Assembly (NCBI GenBank): GCA_949358305.1
Contig: OX442318.1
Location: forward strand, 3,768,501-3,832,500
Direction: 5' to 3'
Source of the DNA: Strigamia acuminata
Lineage: Eukaryota; Arthropoda; Chilopoda; Geophilomorpha; Linotaeniidae
DNA: 64,000 nt
The notes under the pieces were generated by a model that worked only from the letters and a program-made list of their open reading frames with translations, had not been told where the DNA came from and searched no databases. Made by a program: the position numbers and the translations under genes. How positions within the stretch are numbered: the first letter of the stretch is position 1; every line of letters starts with the position of its first letter. Positions 36,875 through 48,184 of the stretch are shown here, piece after piece.

Positions 36875-37540
36875 TCCTCTATGAAACTGAAAATTATTAT
36901 TTGCTGGAGCTAACCTTAACATTCTGAAGATCTGTAAAATACAAATACGTGTTTTAATAAAAAAAACTTCTACTTTTGTATGCTTCGCTTCTGCGATGTC
37001 GCGTATTGTATTTGTCACCTTGTGTTCTCAAACTACTTGTAATGATAGTTTTTTGTTGTATGCTGAGGATTTGCCTTACAGTCAGCAGTAACTGGCTTAA
37101 CCTAAAAGAGGGCCTAATCCCTTTGGAATGTGCGCAGAATATGTTATTCTTTATCTAAAATTTATTCCGCTAGAGAATATCAATTCTACAAGTCTAAATA
37201 CATTCAAATACATACTAGTATCGTTAAATGATATAAACATCATCTGTTTACCTGTGACTTTTAGTATTTCCTAATTGTTAACAGGTTGGATTAACTTTGT
37301 GCACCTTCTCACCGATGTTCCATCAGTTGCAACAGGCGGTCGAATGACCAGTTGAAATTACGAACGTGGCAGTTATACTGTGAACATTTCAACGTGACAT
37401 GTAAGTGTCAAGAAACGTGCAATTCTAAAGTAAACAGTTAGTCTACAACCTTGACAGTCGGAGAAGTATTTTTTTTTCTTTTTGAAGGCACCAAGTTTGT
37501 GATAATTTGACAAGAGCAAATACGACCATGTTCGTGTTTT
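36875..37540. other. G4 5' flank, no gene recognised
   Basis: AT-rich. It holds the acceptor of G4 exon 1 (TTTTCAG) and some similarity to the G3 5' flank. No other feature is supported. Confidence 0.4.
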
Positions 37541-37541
37541 C

Positions 37542-37987
37542 TGCACACACTTATGCATTTAGTTTGTTTGGAGAAATAAGCATGTAATTGATAATCTAAA
37601 TGTAAATAATTTAGTGATTTAAAAAAAAAATAGTAGCTACTGCATCAGAAAAATTATTCTTAATTATACACTAAGAAAAATAAATAATGAATTAATTTTT
37701 TTTAAGCTAAACAGAAATTTTTTGTTCATAAAGTAAAAAGTTTTATCTTAACACAATTAACACAATTAAGATAAAACTTAAGATAAAACTTTTTACTTTA
37801 TAAACAAAAAATTTCTGCTTAGCTTAAAAAAAATTAATTCATTATTTATTTTTCTAAGTGTATAATTAAGAATAATTTTTCTGATGCAGTAGCTACTATT
37901 TTTTTTTTAAATCACTAAATTATTTACATTTAGATTATCAATTACATGCTTATTTCTCCAAACAAACTAAATGCATAAGTGTGTGCA
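37542..37987. repeat. Near-perfect inverted duplication, about 209-bp arms
   Basis: The two arms meet at a 28-bp centre (37751-37778). The arms resemble the G3 5' flank at 29580-29710, so this is duplicated gene-flank DNA. The near identity of the arms suggests a recent event. Confidence 0.9.
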
Positions 37988-38267
37988 CACATGCTCGTCA
38001 CAATTACTAGTTTTGGTTGTCACGTGACATGTACTAGTATAAAGTTAACTCTAATTTTATAACTACGGTATAACCTAAAACTTCAACTGCAACCCACTTT
38101 TACCTTACACTAAATATAGTGTAAAAAATGTCATAATGTAAGGGAAAAGTACTTGCTGCAAACTGTGTAATGAGAACTAAAGTTAGTAAAAATAAAAAAT
38201 ATAAAAAATGATAATTTCATGCCCATGGCAAACACTTTACCATTGGGCTAACTGGGCTGCAGCCCAG

Positions 38268-38382
38268 GGGCGCCGGGCACAGGGGGCGCCGGGCACAGAG
38301 GCTCGATGAGGACAGAAGGGCGCCGGGCACAGGGGGCGCCGGGCACAGAGGCTCGATGAGGACAGAAGGGCGCCGGGCACAG
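38268..38382. repeat. 50-bp GC-rich tandem repeat
   Basis: Units with GGGCGCCGGGCACAG and GGCTCGATGAGGACAGAA start at 38268, 38318 and 38368. It lies in a segment ending GACGGCCCTG, which resembles a hAT-type terminus, so it may be inside a decayed element. Confidence 0.75.
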
Positions 38383-38532
38383 AAAAGTGCTGAGCAAAGG
38401 GCGCCTGAGTTTTATTAGCCCAGGACGCTGAAAAGTGTAAAGACGGCCCTGACCTTAAGTTAATATGACATAATTTTTAATTTTCTTAAAATATTTGAAA
38501 TGTCTATTTTTTGATTGGCTTTCTGTACTTAC

Positions 38533-38613
38533 GGTTTCGAAGTTGCATTTCGTGGAACCGCAGCACTCGATCTGCTCGTTTTGCCACTGCAATGCAGTAT
38601 ATTGATGTTGTGT
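38533..38613 (-). other. Exon-like 81-bp segment, copy 1
   Basis: Bounded by CAACAG on the 5' side and GTAAGT on the 3' side. It reads 27 codons without stop, including HQYTALQWQNEQIECCGSTK. The copy at 45062-45142 has identical length and both splice signals. Host gene not recognised. Confidence 0.35.
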
Positions 38614-38984
38614 CTGTTGGAAGAGTTTTTTAAAAATAAATGACAACTTAAATAAATGATCACAAAGATATGAGTCAAAATGATTTAATGTCAGAAAAGG
38701 TACTATTAAATATTATGAAAGACATTCGCCAGAAGGTATAATTATGTTTAATGACTACGGTCGTGGTTCTTCTCCAAACGTGCTGTTGAAAGTTTCTATT
38801 GACATTTTTAGATGTCAACAGAATATAAGACGCAGTACGCAAACAGCCATTTTTGACTGTTATGTTTTTGTGGAAATAAAGATGGTCAAGTTGTTTTGGA
38901 ATTTTATCACCGGAAGTTAATAAAAAGTGAGAATTTGGTTTCCCATGTTTACAACTGATTTGATTGACAAAACCTCGTGGCCAA

Positions 38985-39190
38985 TAAAAATGCAAAATTA
39001 TAGCTATTGAATTTTATTTTAATTGCAGATATTAACACTTTCCGTACTTGAACCTTTGCTGGGCAGTTTGCTGGATCCGGTTACAACTTCCGGTCAAGGG
39101 TCCACAGGATGCAGATGCAGGCTGTTTTTTTTTACCACCAAGTACCCTCTGCATTAACTAAATGCAATAGAGGTCTTTTAATCAAAGTTT
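38985..39190. repeat. Duplicated segment also at 20770-20940, 43855-44035 and 45600-45665
   Basis: Shares TAGCTATTGAATTTTAT, TTTGCTGGGCA and ACTTCCGGTCAAG with the other copies. No gene in this copy. Confidence 0.6.
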
Positions 39191-39414
39191 GAAGTTTAAT
39201 TTTTTGTTTTTAGCAAAGGTGGAAACACGAGGGAGCGGGTAAAATTCCAAAAGTTGCTAGTACAAGTTTTAAGAGGGAGTCATTTACAAGCTCACTTGAC
39301 CCGCTTTTGGCTTACCAGCTTGACTGGCAAACTCAAGCTAGTTAGGTAGCTAGCCAGAAATTCCAACCAAAACTGTATATTTTATTTCTTAATAACTTTT
39401 CATGTTGAGTTTTT

Positions 39415-39540
39415 ACTTTAAATGCACAACACAGAATTACACAAGAAATGTACAGATGTAAAGAGTAAAGAAAAAAAGGCAGAAAGAGAGGCTAAAAGAG
39501 TTTTTGATGTGAGAAAAAAATGAAATACAAAATTTCAATG
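39415..39540 (-). pseudogene. Faint relic of a DEG/ENaC last exon
   Basis: TTACACAAGAAATGTACAG and the following bases match 47945-48070 and more weakly exon 11. It lies just downstream of G5. Confidence 0.35.
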
Positions 39541-39653
39541 AGGTGGGATTTTATAAAGAATCAACAGTGAATTTCACATTTAATAAACGTTTTTGTATAT
39601 TTAAGTTGGATATTGTTAATATGATCTTTGATCTTACAAATTAAATATAAATC

Positions 39654-42600
39654 TTAGTTTTTGACACTATGTTGGTTTCTTTTGTGGACAAATGAGAGTG
39701 CATTAGAAAATACGAAATGGATTGCAGTTAAAACAGAAAGGCCAAGAGTGAGACCAAAAGTGTTGGCAATGTCAGAAACTAAAGCCACAAAAGAATATTT
39801 AAATTCTTCGGCAATAATTTCGATTTTATTGGTGGGGAAAACAACAATAATTAGTGTGTTATCTGGTAGAAAAGCAGGGTAACTGAATTCATTGATTTTG
39901 TAGAATGGTTGTTTACAAGGTGGTGCACACAAACATTCGTTTTCAACATCAGTTTTGAAGTGCATTTCATAATACAATGTTTGCACTGCTTTGGCTGTTG
40001 TTGAAGAGTTGCAGAAGGCGACATTTTCCTTGATTGCATATGGCATACTATTAAATAAAGAAAATGAATGATTTAAACAAGTCTACTGCCGTCCTTCTTT
40101 GTGTTTTCGAATTTACCTGCACAATTGATTTTTCTTTATCTTATTTTCTAGGCATTGGCCTTTACACTTGTAATATTCCGTTAAATTTGCATTGCACGGT
40201 TTGATTTTGGTGTTTAGTCGATTTATCTGAAAGTTTATTTTAAGAAAAAAACATTAAACATAATTTTTAGTTCACGTAAAGTTATAATTATTTTGCAAAT
40301 TTGTGAGGCAAGAATACAAAATAAACACATTTAGTCTTCTAATCATAGCAATTGTGGTCATATCAGATGGTACAACATAATTTAAATTATATGAAAAATT
40401 AGGATCTTCTGTAGGAGTGATGTAAACCTGAAATTAAAATGATAACAATATACAAGTAGCTGAAATCATTCACTCGAGGTACAGACATGTAAGAAATCTG
40501 GTGTGCAAGGATTTGGCTTAACGGAAATACCATCCATAAACAATGTGTACATTTGATATTTTAATGGACCTGTAGAGATAAATAGTTGGAATTTTTTATT
40601 TGTTTCTGGATGCTCAGTTATTAATTACGAAAGGAATGTTTAACGCAAGTTCCTTGTGGATTAGAGAGGCTTGTATATGTCCGAACATCAAATAGTGTGA
40701 GAGAAAATGGACTCTGAAAAATATGAAATGCATTCAAAAATTCAGAAATTTTCCAAAATAAAATTTAAGCAAAGATTTATATTTGCTTCTATAATCTCTG
40801 ATGATTATGTGTCAGAGGTAATCATTAATATAAGAATGTACTTACAACCCTCGAAAAAAATTGGTGAGGTGTTGGTTCTAGATAAGCTAATTTCCACAGT
40901 TTTTTAACAGTATAATTTTTCCAATTGACAAGCTCCAATAAGTCTACTTGGCATTTTGTATTGTTTTGCTTCTGCTCTTTGAAATACTTTGACTTCTGAA
41001 ATAGAAGTTTTGCATTATATGCTCCTGCACAAATGATAATATTAGGGAAAGTCACATTAACTGGATCTTCTATTGAAACAGTCATTTGAATAACTTGATT
41101 CATATATAGTGATATTTTTTCCTGAACCAAAAATACACTAAACCCAATCAAGCAAACGTATGACAAGAAATGTAACATTTGCTTCCAAGATCGGTTTTTG
41201 GGCATTTGACTTGTATCTGAGGTTCGACAGGTTTTGAAGCAAGCTTCAATTTTTCTTGTCAAGTTATCGTTCTTCTGTAATTTTACTCTATTCCAATTTG
41301 CAAGAGTCAAAACCAAATTAACGATAGAAAGTAAAGAGAGTCCCAACCAAAGTCCGAGATTTCCACCAAAGTCAGACAACAGACTGATCAAATCATAAAT
41401 CAAGCGTTCTTTCAGAACTGTTATATGATTGTTAATGTAAAAGGTGACTTCAGATAAGTTGTCCTTGTGTTTTTGGAATTCGAATTCAGGATTAAAATCT
41501 ATGTTTTCACAGCTTCTTGTACAACCACAGTCGAGTTGTGGAGTCGGCCCAATAACACTGTACGTGTTTTCTTTGTACATGTTTAAAGTTTCTCTTGAAT
41601 TGTTGCAGAGCTGAATGAGCTTTCCATAGGAATGTTTTGGCCTATAGGGTAGCCTGTTATTTATTAATACGAAAGAAATAACAAAATCATATTATTTTAT
41701 AAAATCATGTTCCTCCAACATCTTTCATTATGCACTTACCAACATGGGTTTTTGTTTAAAATTGTTTCCATGCATTTTTTACCGCAATCGATGTAATCTT
41801 TCATTTCTACGCAAGGATCTTTTCTTGTGTTAATAAACTGATGCTGAAAGAAAACTTACTTCATTTCAATTATTCAAAATTTAAAATATTACAGAAGAGT
41901 TGGTATTTGGCTGCCAAATTCCATTTTTTGCACACAAAAATACAAGAGTCTGAATTATTTGAGTTATTGCACAGAAGTGAAAGTGCTATTTATTGTCAAT
42001 TATTATTTTCATTTTTTGCGCTTATGAGTGTGTGCACAGAAAGTGATTTCTACAAGTAAGTTAGATTTTGGCATCTGGATACCATTCAGAGACTATAAAC
42101 ACTTGATTTACCATTGTATACTGCAGTCCCATTTTTACGTTGGTGGATGATGGTGTGGGAATTGCGTATTGAAAATCTAAAGGTAATGACAATGCTACCT
42201 ACAATTAAATTCATGAGGACATGAGTTTGCAAAAGGATACTAGTGGGTTATAAAAGTTAAAGTAATGAACTCATACTCTAATAACAATGGCGTATAATCA
42301 TAACTAAGGCCTCAATTATAACCTTATTTTATGAAATAAGTGGGTCAATTTACTGCAAGTATGGTTTTTTTTAATTTTGGTAAGATGGTCCTGATCTATT
42401 TTTTCATTCTGAGTTTAATATAATTTACATCGTATTAATCTCAGAGTTAAGTTAAGCTCTTTACTGTTACTGTCCCTTGTGAATGTATGTTTAGCTTGTG
42501 AATTCATTTCCTTCTATTTAAAAGTAGCTTACAAAGGTTTGAGATCTTCCTGGTAATATTTCTGGTATTTGCAAGAGTGCAGTAAATTTTGTATTTATTT

Positions 42601-43393
42601 TTGATCCACTCATTGCTCTGACAACTGAAATTGAAGGGCAATTTATTTTTTTTTTAGATGCAAAAGAAAAGTTTAGTTTTAGCTCACCTTCTATTTTTGT
42701 ACAAGTTCCCATAGGAAACAGTTGCTGATTGGTTCGTATGTCTGAAGGAATGTGTACCTAAATGACAACCGATGATATAAATTATACGTCATTGCTATAA
42801 GCTACTACGGTACCGGTAATGTTTAAACCCATTAAAAACTTACTTTTGTACGTCGTCTGGTATCATATGCAAATACGTTTTGAACAACATGATGACTGTA
42901 ATTTATGTTCCATACTTTATTAAGATCAGCATTCGAGTCTTCTATAAGTGTGTTCAATGGGAGCATAGCAGCATTTACATCTACACTTTCAGGGTGTGAT
43001 TTATAGTAATCCAACACGTACTCATTTAGTGGAACACATATGTGTACACCAGGGAACTTGTACGTTTCAAGCTTTTCCTCATAAACATCAACGGCTTTTG
43101 GGTTTTCCAGATAATAAGAAATACGTTCATAGGTTTGAAAAGTGCAGACGAGAATGCAGACAATGACAAGAAGAGTCCAAAAGATACGAAATGCAAACGA
43201 ATTATTTTTATCAATCATTGGTTGGAACTCTTGAGGGATTTTTTTTTCTCTTCCTAGTCGTTTGAGAACATTTTTTACTGCTCGTTTAAGCCTCACATGG
43301 GACCTTTGGTTACTTCTCGTTATCCTCTACATAAAGAAAAGTTGAAATGAGTTTGCCATATTTTGATACAGATTATTTTGATTTGCTTACCAT
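39654..43393 (-). CDS. G5: two-domain DEG/ENaC channel subunit
   Basis: Exons: 43326-42844, 42757-42688, 42624-42533, 42198-42112, 41843-41740, 41653-40846, 40713-40629, 40569-40487, 40427-40329, 40226-40117, 40047-39654. A preceding exon at 43393-43391 appears to be only ATG before donor GTAAGC, since the ATG inside the next exon is out of frame. That gives 805 residues. TM1 of domain 1 is LLVIVCILVCTFQTYE. E6 has CGCTRSCE, GGNLGLWLGLSLLS, then after a linker FLSYVCLIGFSVFLVQ and FPNIIICAG. E11 has ECLCAPPC and FGLTLGLSVLTAIHF. Phases 0,1,0,0,2 occur twice. The E8 and E9 donors (GTCTGT, GTGTTT) are weak but identical in G6. No stop is seen. Predicted membrane cation channel subunit. Confidence 0.9.
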
Positions 43394-43486
43394 TTTACAG
43401 TTTACTTTTTCAAGAATTGCGATAAATATTTTAAACTGCACTCTTGTTGAAGTTGTCCACTGCACTTAAAACTAAATTTCACTGAA

Positions 43487-43546
43487 AAAAATGAATTTTT
43501 GGTGCAAAAAATGAATTTTTGGTGCAAAAAATGAATTTTTGGTGCA
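43487..43546. repeat. 20-bp tandem repeat, three units
   Basis: AAAAAATGAATTTTTGGTGC three times, upstream of G5. Confidence 0.85.
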
Positions 43547-43724
43547 AATAATTGAATAACGAAATAACCAATTGTAGTGTGTAATAAAGGGTTCAATGTA
43601 TCATGTGTAACTTTACTGTTTTTGTGTAGTAATGTTATGAAAACGTTCACAGTTTCAATGAATACCTTCTGGATAAATAAATGGCAGGTGTGTGTCACTC
43701 GTTAAACACGATCTTGTGTTGACA

Positions 43725-44545
43725 AACTCACCTGATCGTCAGCGTAACCATAAAGGATTGTAAACAGTTTATTTTCGGTGAAAGGGGCGGATATAAATTT
43801 TATGTTTTTCTGTTGCTATTACAGGAATGGAAACAGCAGTTTATTGCCAATAAAAATGCAAAATTATAGCTATTGAATTTTATTTTAATTGCAGATATTA
43901 ACAACTTCCGTCCTTGGAACTTTGCTGGGCAATTTGCTGCATCCGGTTTCAACTTCCGGTCAAGAGCCCATAGGATGCAGATGCAGGCTGGTTGTTTACC
44001 ACCAAGTACCGTATGCATTAACTAAAGGCAATAGAGCTCTTTTTCTCAAAGTTTGAAGATTAATTTTTGTTCCTAACAATTTTCATTGGATGACGTTGAT
44101 TTTAGACAAGATTTAAATGCAGAGAGCCACTGATTGGGGGCCACCTAAGGTCAATTGATTACTAAGTTTGTTTTCGTATTTATTTAACCAAAACTATTTC
44201 TACAAAATACAAATAACAATGTATTAATACAAACTTCTTTCTAACTAGATGCCCAATTAATATCGTAATAAACCACTATAGACCAAATCGAGAATTTGTA
44301 TTTGGCGGCGATTCGTACACGACATCTAATGGTGGAATTTATAAAGTATATTTTTGGTCATATGATGTAGTACTAGATATTACAAAGACCTATGGTATAG
44401 TTTGTGGTTTGTGGTTTGAGCATTTTGTATTTTGTTGATTTCTAAACTAGTTTAAAAATGATTTTAACAAGTATTAATTCGTTTTAAATATTTTCCTTCT
44501 AAATTTTAAGTAGTGAAATATTTTGCCGCCATTTCGGTTGAAAAT
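43725..44545. repeat. Duplicated intergenic segment
   Basis: Aligns with 20620-21200 and, from 44040 on, with 45665-46740, which carries an inserted pogo-like element. The segment stops matching at 44545, where the other copies lead into the small three-exon gene. No coding region is seen here. Confidence 0.65.
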
Positions 44546-44555
44546 GTCGATGAAA

Positions 44556-44635
44556 TGACGTCATTTCACACAGCTCACGGATTGGCTGCGACATGAATCA
44601 CGGGCGAAGGAAATGACGTCATCTGCGCATGCGCA
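44556..44635. promoter_or_regulatory. CRE and NRF-1-like site cluster
   Basis: TGACGTCA palindromes lie at 44556-44563 and 44614-44621, and TGCGCATGCGCA at 44624-44635. These match CREB/ATF and NRF-1 consensus sites in animals. No coding exon could be joined to it, so promoter function is an inference. Confidence 0.35.
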
Positions 44636-44714
44636 ATGGCAACGCGATTGCGACACGATGCGTAATCGCGGTATGTGTGCGCCCAGCATTAAGGACGAAA
44701 TTACATGAAGTTTA

Positions 44715-44960
44715 CCAATTGAAAGCACCAGAATGGAAAGCCTCTTTTGTGACTGCTTGGCCACCCACCGTGACCCGTGTCACTGCCACACACCCCCAGT
44801 GGCCCTAAGGTCATCCCCCTTGCTGGTGGACTGACCCAGAGTAGGGAAAGGGGGAGCTGAGTGGTGTGGTGAGGAGAGAATGGAGCAGCGGCCTCCAACC
44901 ATGGTGCGAGACATAGGAAGAATTGAATTAGAAATGACCCTAGGTTGGCGCATGTAGTGT
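44715..44960 (-). repeat. Dispersed repeat, diverged inverted copy
   Basis: In reverse complement, GGGCCACTGGGGGTGTGTGG and nearby bases match 7530-7570 and 30350-30420. Confidence 0.45.
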
Positions 44961-45061
44961 TAATATGAACCATAGTGTCTTACACTATGATATGAACATT
45001 AATTTTAATTTTCTTAAAATATTTGAAATGTCTGTTTTTTTTATTGGCTTTCTGTACTTAC

Positions 45062-45142
45062 AGTTTCGAAGATGCATTTCGAGGAACCGCGGCACCCGAT
45101 CTGCTCGTATTGCCACTGCAATGCAGTATATTGATGTTGTGT
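45062..45142 (-). other. Exon-like 81-bp segment, copy 2
   Basis: Same boundaries and length as 38533-38613. It has five or six amino-acid changes and still no stop. The surrounding 600 bp is also duplicated. Confidence 0.35.
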
Positions 45143-45954
45143 CTGTTGGAAGAGTTTTTTAAAAATAAATGACAACTTAAATAAATGATCACAAAGACAC
45201 GAGTCAAAATCATTGAATGTCAGAAAAGCAACTATTAAATATTATGAAAGACATTCGCCAGAAGGTATAATTATGTTTAATGACTACGGTCGTGGTTCTT
45301 CTCCAAACGTGCGGTTGAAAGTTTCTATTGACATTTTTAGATGTCATTTTAGATGTCAACAGAATCTAACAAGTAAGACGTAGTACGCAAAGAGCCATTT
45401 ATGGCTGTTATGTTTTTGTGGTCCAGTTCTTTTAGAATTTTATCACCGGAAGATAATAAAAAGTGAGAATTTGGTTGTACATGTTTACAACTGATTTGAT
45501 TGACAAAAGCTCGTGGTTTTAACTTGTTTAGATGACTTGTTGACTCCACCCAGTTCAACATCCCTAACTGTGCATTATGTTCGAATTGATTCCTCTCATC
45601 ACGGGATGCAGATGCAGGCTGGTTGTTTACCACCAAGTACCGTATGCATTAACTAAAGGCAATAGAGCTCTTTTTCTCAAAGTTTGAAGATTAATTTTTG
45701 TTCCTAACAATTTTCATTGGATGACGTTGATTTTAGACAAGATTTAAATGCAGAGAGCCACTGATTGGGGGCCACCTTTGTTTTCACTCCAAAAAAAAAA
45801 AAAACAGTTGCTTGTTAAAACTAAGATCAATTGATTACTAAGTTTGTTTTCGTATTTATTTAACCAAAACTATTTCTACAAAATACAAATAACAATGTAT
45901 TAATACAAACTTCTTTCTGACTAGATGCCCAATTAATATCGTAATAAACCACTA

Positions 45955-46520
45955 CAGTCGAAACTCTTTAAAACGAATCGCAGGGAACCGGACGAATCGA
46001 TTCGTTATAACGATAATTCGTTAAAACAAATTAGGTGAAAAAATCAAATTTTAGCACCAAGCACTATTTTTTTGTAAACTTTTATCACCACTTGCAAGTT
46101 TCATGTTAATTTTATCCCGATTCCTTAAAATTGTTGAAATTGTAGAACGGGACAAATTAAACTCCTCTGCTACAATTGATGGCTTCTTGCCATTGTCAAT
46201 GGCATCAATAATGTTCAGCTTGTCGTAAATCAAAATTGCCTTTCATTTGGTAGCCATTTTCATTTTCCTTTGTTTTCTAAATATGAAAATCGGATGTTGT
46301 GAGTGATGTGATCAGTTTTGAAAATTCGTTGAACGAGAGCTTATGGATATTATAGTGTACCTGAAACTTGTTTGTTATAACGAATAATTCGTTATATCGA
46401 AATTCGTTATAACGAAAATATTTAACATGGTGTTCTATGGCTGGCCAACCAAGTCATTTTCAACAATTCGTTATAGTGATAATTCGTTATATCGCGATTC
46501 GTTATAAAGAGTTTCGACTG
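45955..46520 (-). mobile_element. pogo/Tigger-like element, internally deleted
   Basis: Inverted ends CAGTCGAAACTCTTTA, flanked by TA (45953-45954, 46521-46522). The paralogous segment at 44275-44290 has the empty site (ACCACTATAGACC). The minus frame 46233-46051 encodes a psq/CENP-B-type helix-turn-helix (KKPSIVAEEFNLSRSTISTI). The DDE domain is missing. An in-frame TGA lies just upstream of that frame. Confidence 0.88.
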
Positions 46521-46840
46521 TATAGACCAAATAGAGAATTTGTATTTGGCGGCGATTCGTACACGACATCTAATGGTGGAATTTATAAAGTGTAATTTTG
46601 GTCATATGATGTAGTACTAGATATTAAAAAGACCTATGGTACAGTTTGTAGTTTGTGGTTTGAGCATTTTGTATTTTGTGATTTCTAAACTAGTTTAAAA
46701 ATGATTTTAACAAGTATTAATTCGTTTTAAATATTTTCCTTCTAAATTTTAAGTAGTGAAACATTTTGGCGCCAGACGGTGCTCGGCTGAAATGGCCGCT
46801 GGACGAAGTTTGTTTCTTGCTCCTTCACGAAATAATTTCA

Positions 46841-47371
46841 ATGTTCGTAGAAAACGATGATTTCCATTCACAATCCTTCAATGAGAAAACCGAGAAGATG
46901 AATTCAGTTAGGTAAATTTTATATTCCGTATCGTGTATCTGTGTACCTCGGGTTGAAAAATCAAATTTTCCAACCTTCAAATTTTCGTTTTTGTTTTGTG
47001 TCGTTTAATTTTAGCAAATTTAATTTGTTTTAGATCGAGATTGACCGTGAAAGAATTTGATTCGCAATATTCTCAAGCTGCGTCGTCTGTTACGAAAATA
47101 AAACGTGCTACCGGTAAGTAATTTCAAACATCACCTTGTTAAATTTCCTCTACTCTTCGTGATTTGTGTAATTACCGTTCTCATTGAATGCATGTAAGTT
47201 GCAATAGTGGTGGATTAACACATTCAGTGTCCACTACAGTATCTTAGTACTATATTGGGTTGGAAAATTTATTTCCAATTACATAATCTAATTATTGTAT
47301 TTTTTTTTTTTTTTAAAAAGTAGGGAAAATGACTTGAAAATTCATCTACAGGGTTGAGACGAATAAGATGA
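46841..47371 (+). CDS. Putative three-exon small gene, copy B (about 56 aa)
   Basis: Exons 46841-46911, 47034-47113 and 47352-47371 with GT-AG introns. It shares FVEN, HSQSFN, EKMNS, SRLTVKE, SQYSQAASS and the tail KRATGLRRIR with copy A. It lacks four codons of copy A in exon 2 with no frame change. The upstream ATG of copy A is frameshifted here, so an internal ATG is used. No known domain. Confidence is limited because introns are conserved too, as expected for a young duplication. Confidence 0.38.
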
Positions 47372-47589
47372 AGTTACAAATGTTTTCACTGCAGTTATTA
47401 AACGAAAACTGACTTATGGACTACTGTATCCAATGCTGTTATTCCCGAAATTTTTTTGGAAAAATATGCTGAATCGATACGAAATGAGATGAAATATCAA
47501 TTTCCGCCCTCGGAATTTTCATAGCCGAAAAATAAATTACAAATACATTTATTTTTGTGTTATCAACTTTATTGTTCATTTCTTAATAA

Positions 47590-48075
47590 TTTTACAATTT
47601 AAAATATGAAGTACACAAGAAATGTGCGGATTAAAGGACAGATAGGGACCGATTGTGAGACTAAGTGTTTCAAATGTCATAAATTAATGCAACCAACAGT
47701 AAAGGTTTAATGAGGTGCGATTATATATAGTTTAATCGATAGTATTTAGATTTAGAATTTCTTATAATTAATAAATATTTCGGTAAATTTATGCGTGATA
47801 TTGATATAATGATTAATTTACAAATTAAATAAATTTTCCATTCTAGTTTTTAACATTCTTCTTGTTTTGTTCATGGACAAATGAAATTGGGAATACTTTA
47901 CTTTACGTGTTGAGTTTTTACTTTAAATACACTACCGGTATATAGAATTACACAAGAAATGTACAGATGTTAAGAGTAAAGAAAAAAAGGCTGAGTGAGG
48001 TTGAAAGTGTTTTTGATGTCAGAAAAAATTGCAATACAAATTTTCAATGAGGTGGGATTATAAATAGTTTAATTG
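47590..48075 (-). pseudogene. Cluster of decayed DEG/ENaC last-exon relics
   Basis: 47590-47720, 47855-47905 (TTTTGTTCATGGACAAATG, matching G6 48200-48225) and 47925-48075 each resemble pieces of exon 11. All lie just 3' of G6. Confidence 0.45.
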
Positions 48076-48184
48076 ATGTTATAAAGAATCAACAGTGAAA
48101 TTCACATTTAATAAAAGTTTTTTAAATTTGTGCTGGATATTGTTAGTGATTAGTCTATCTTACAAATTAAATTAAATATCCATC

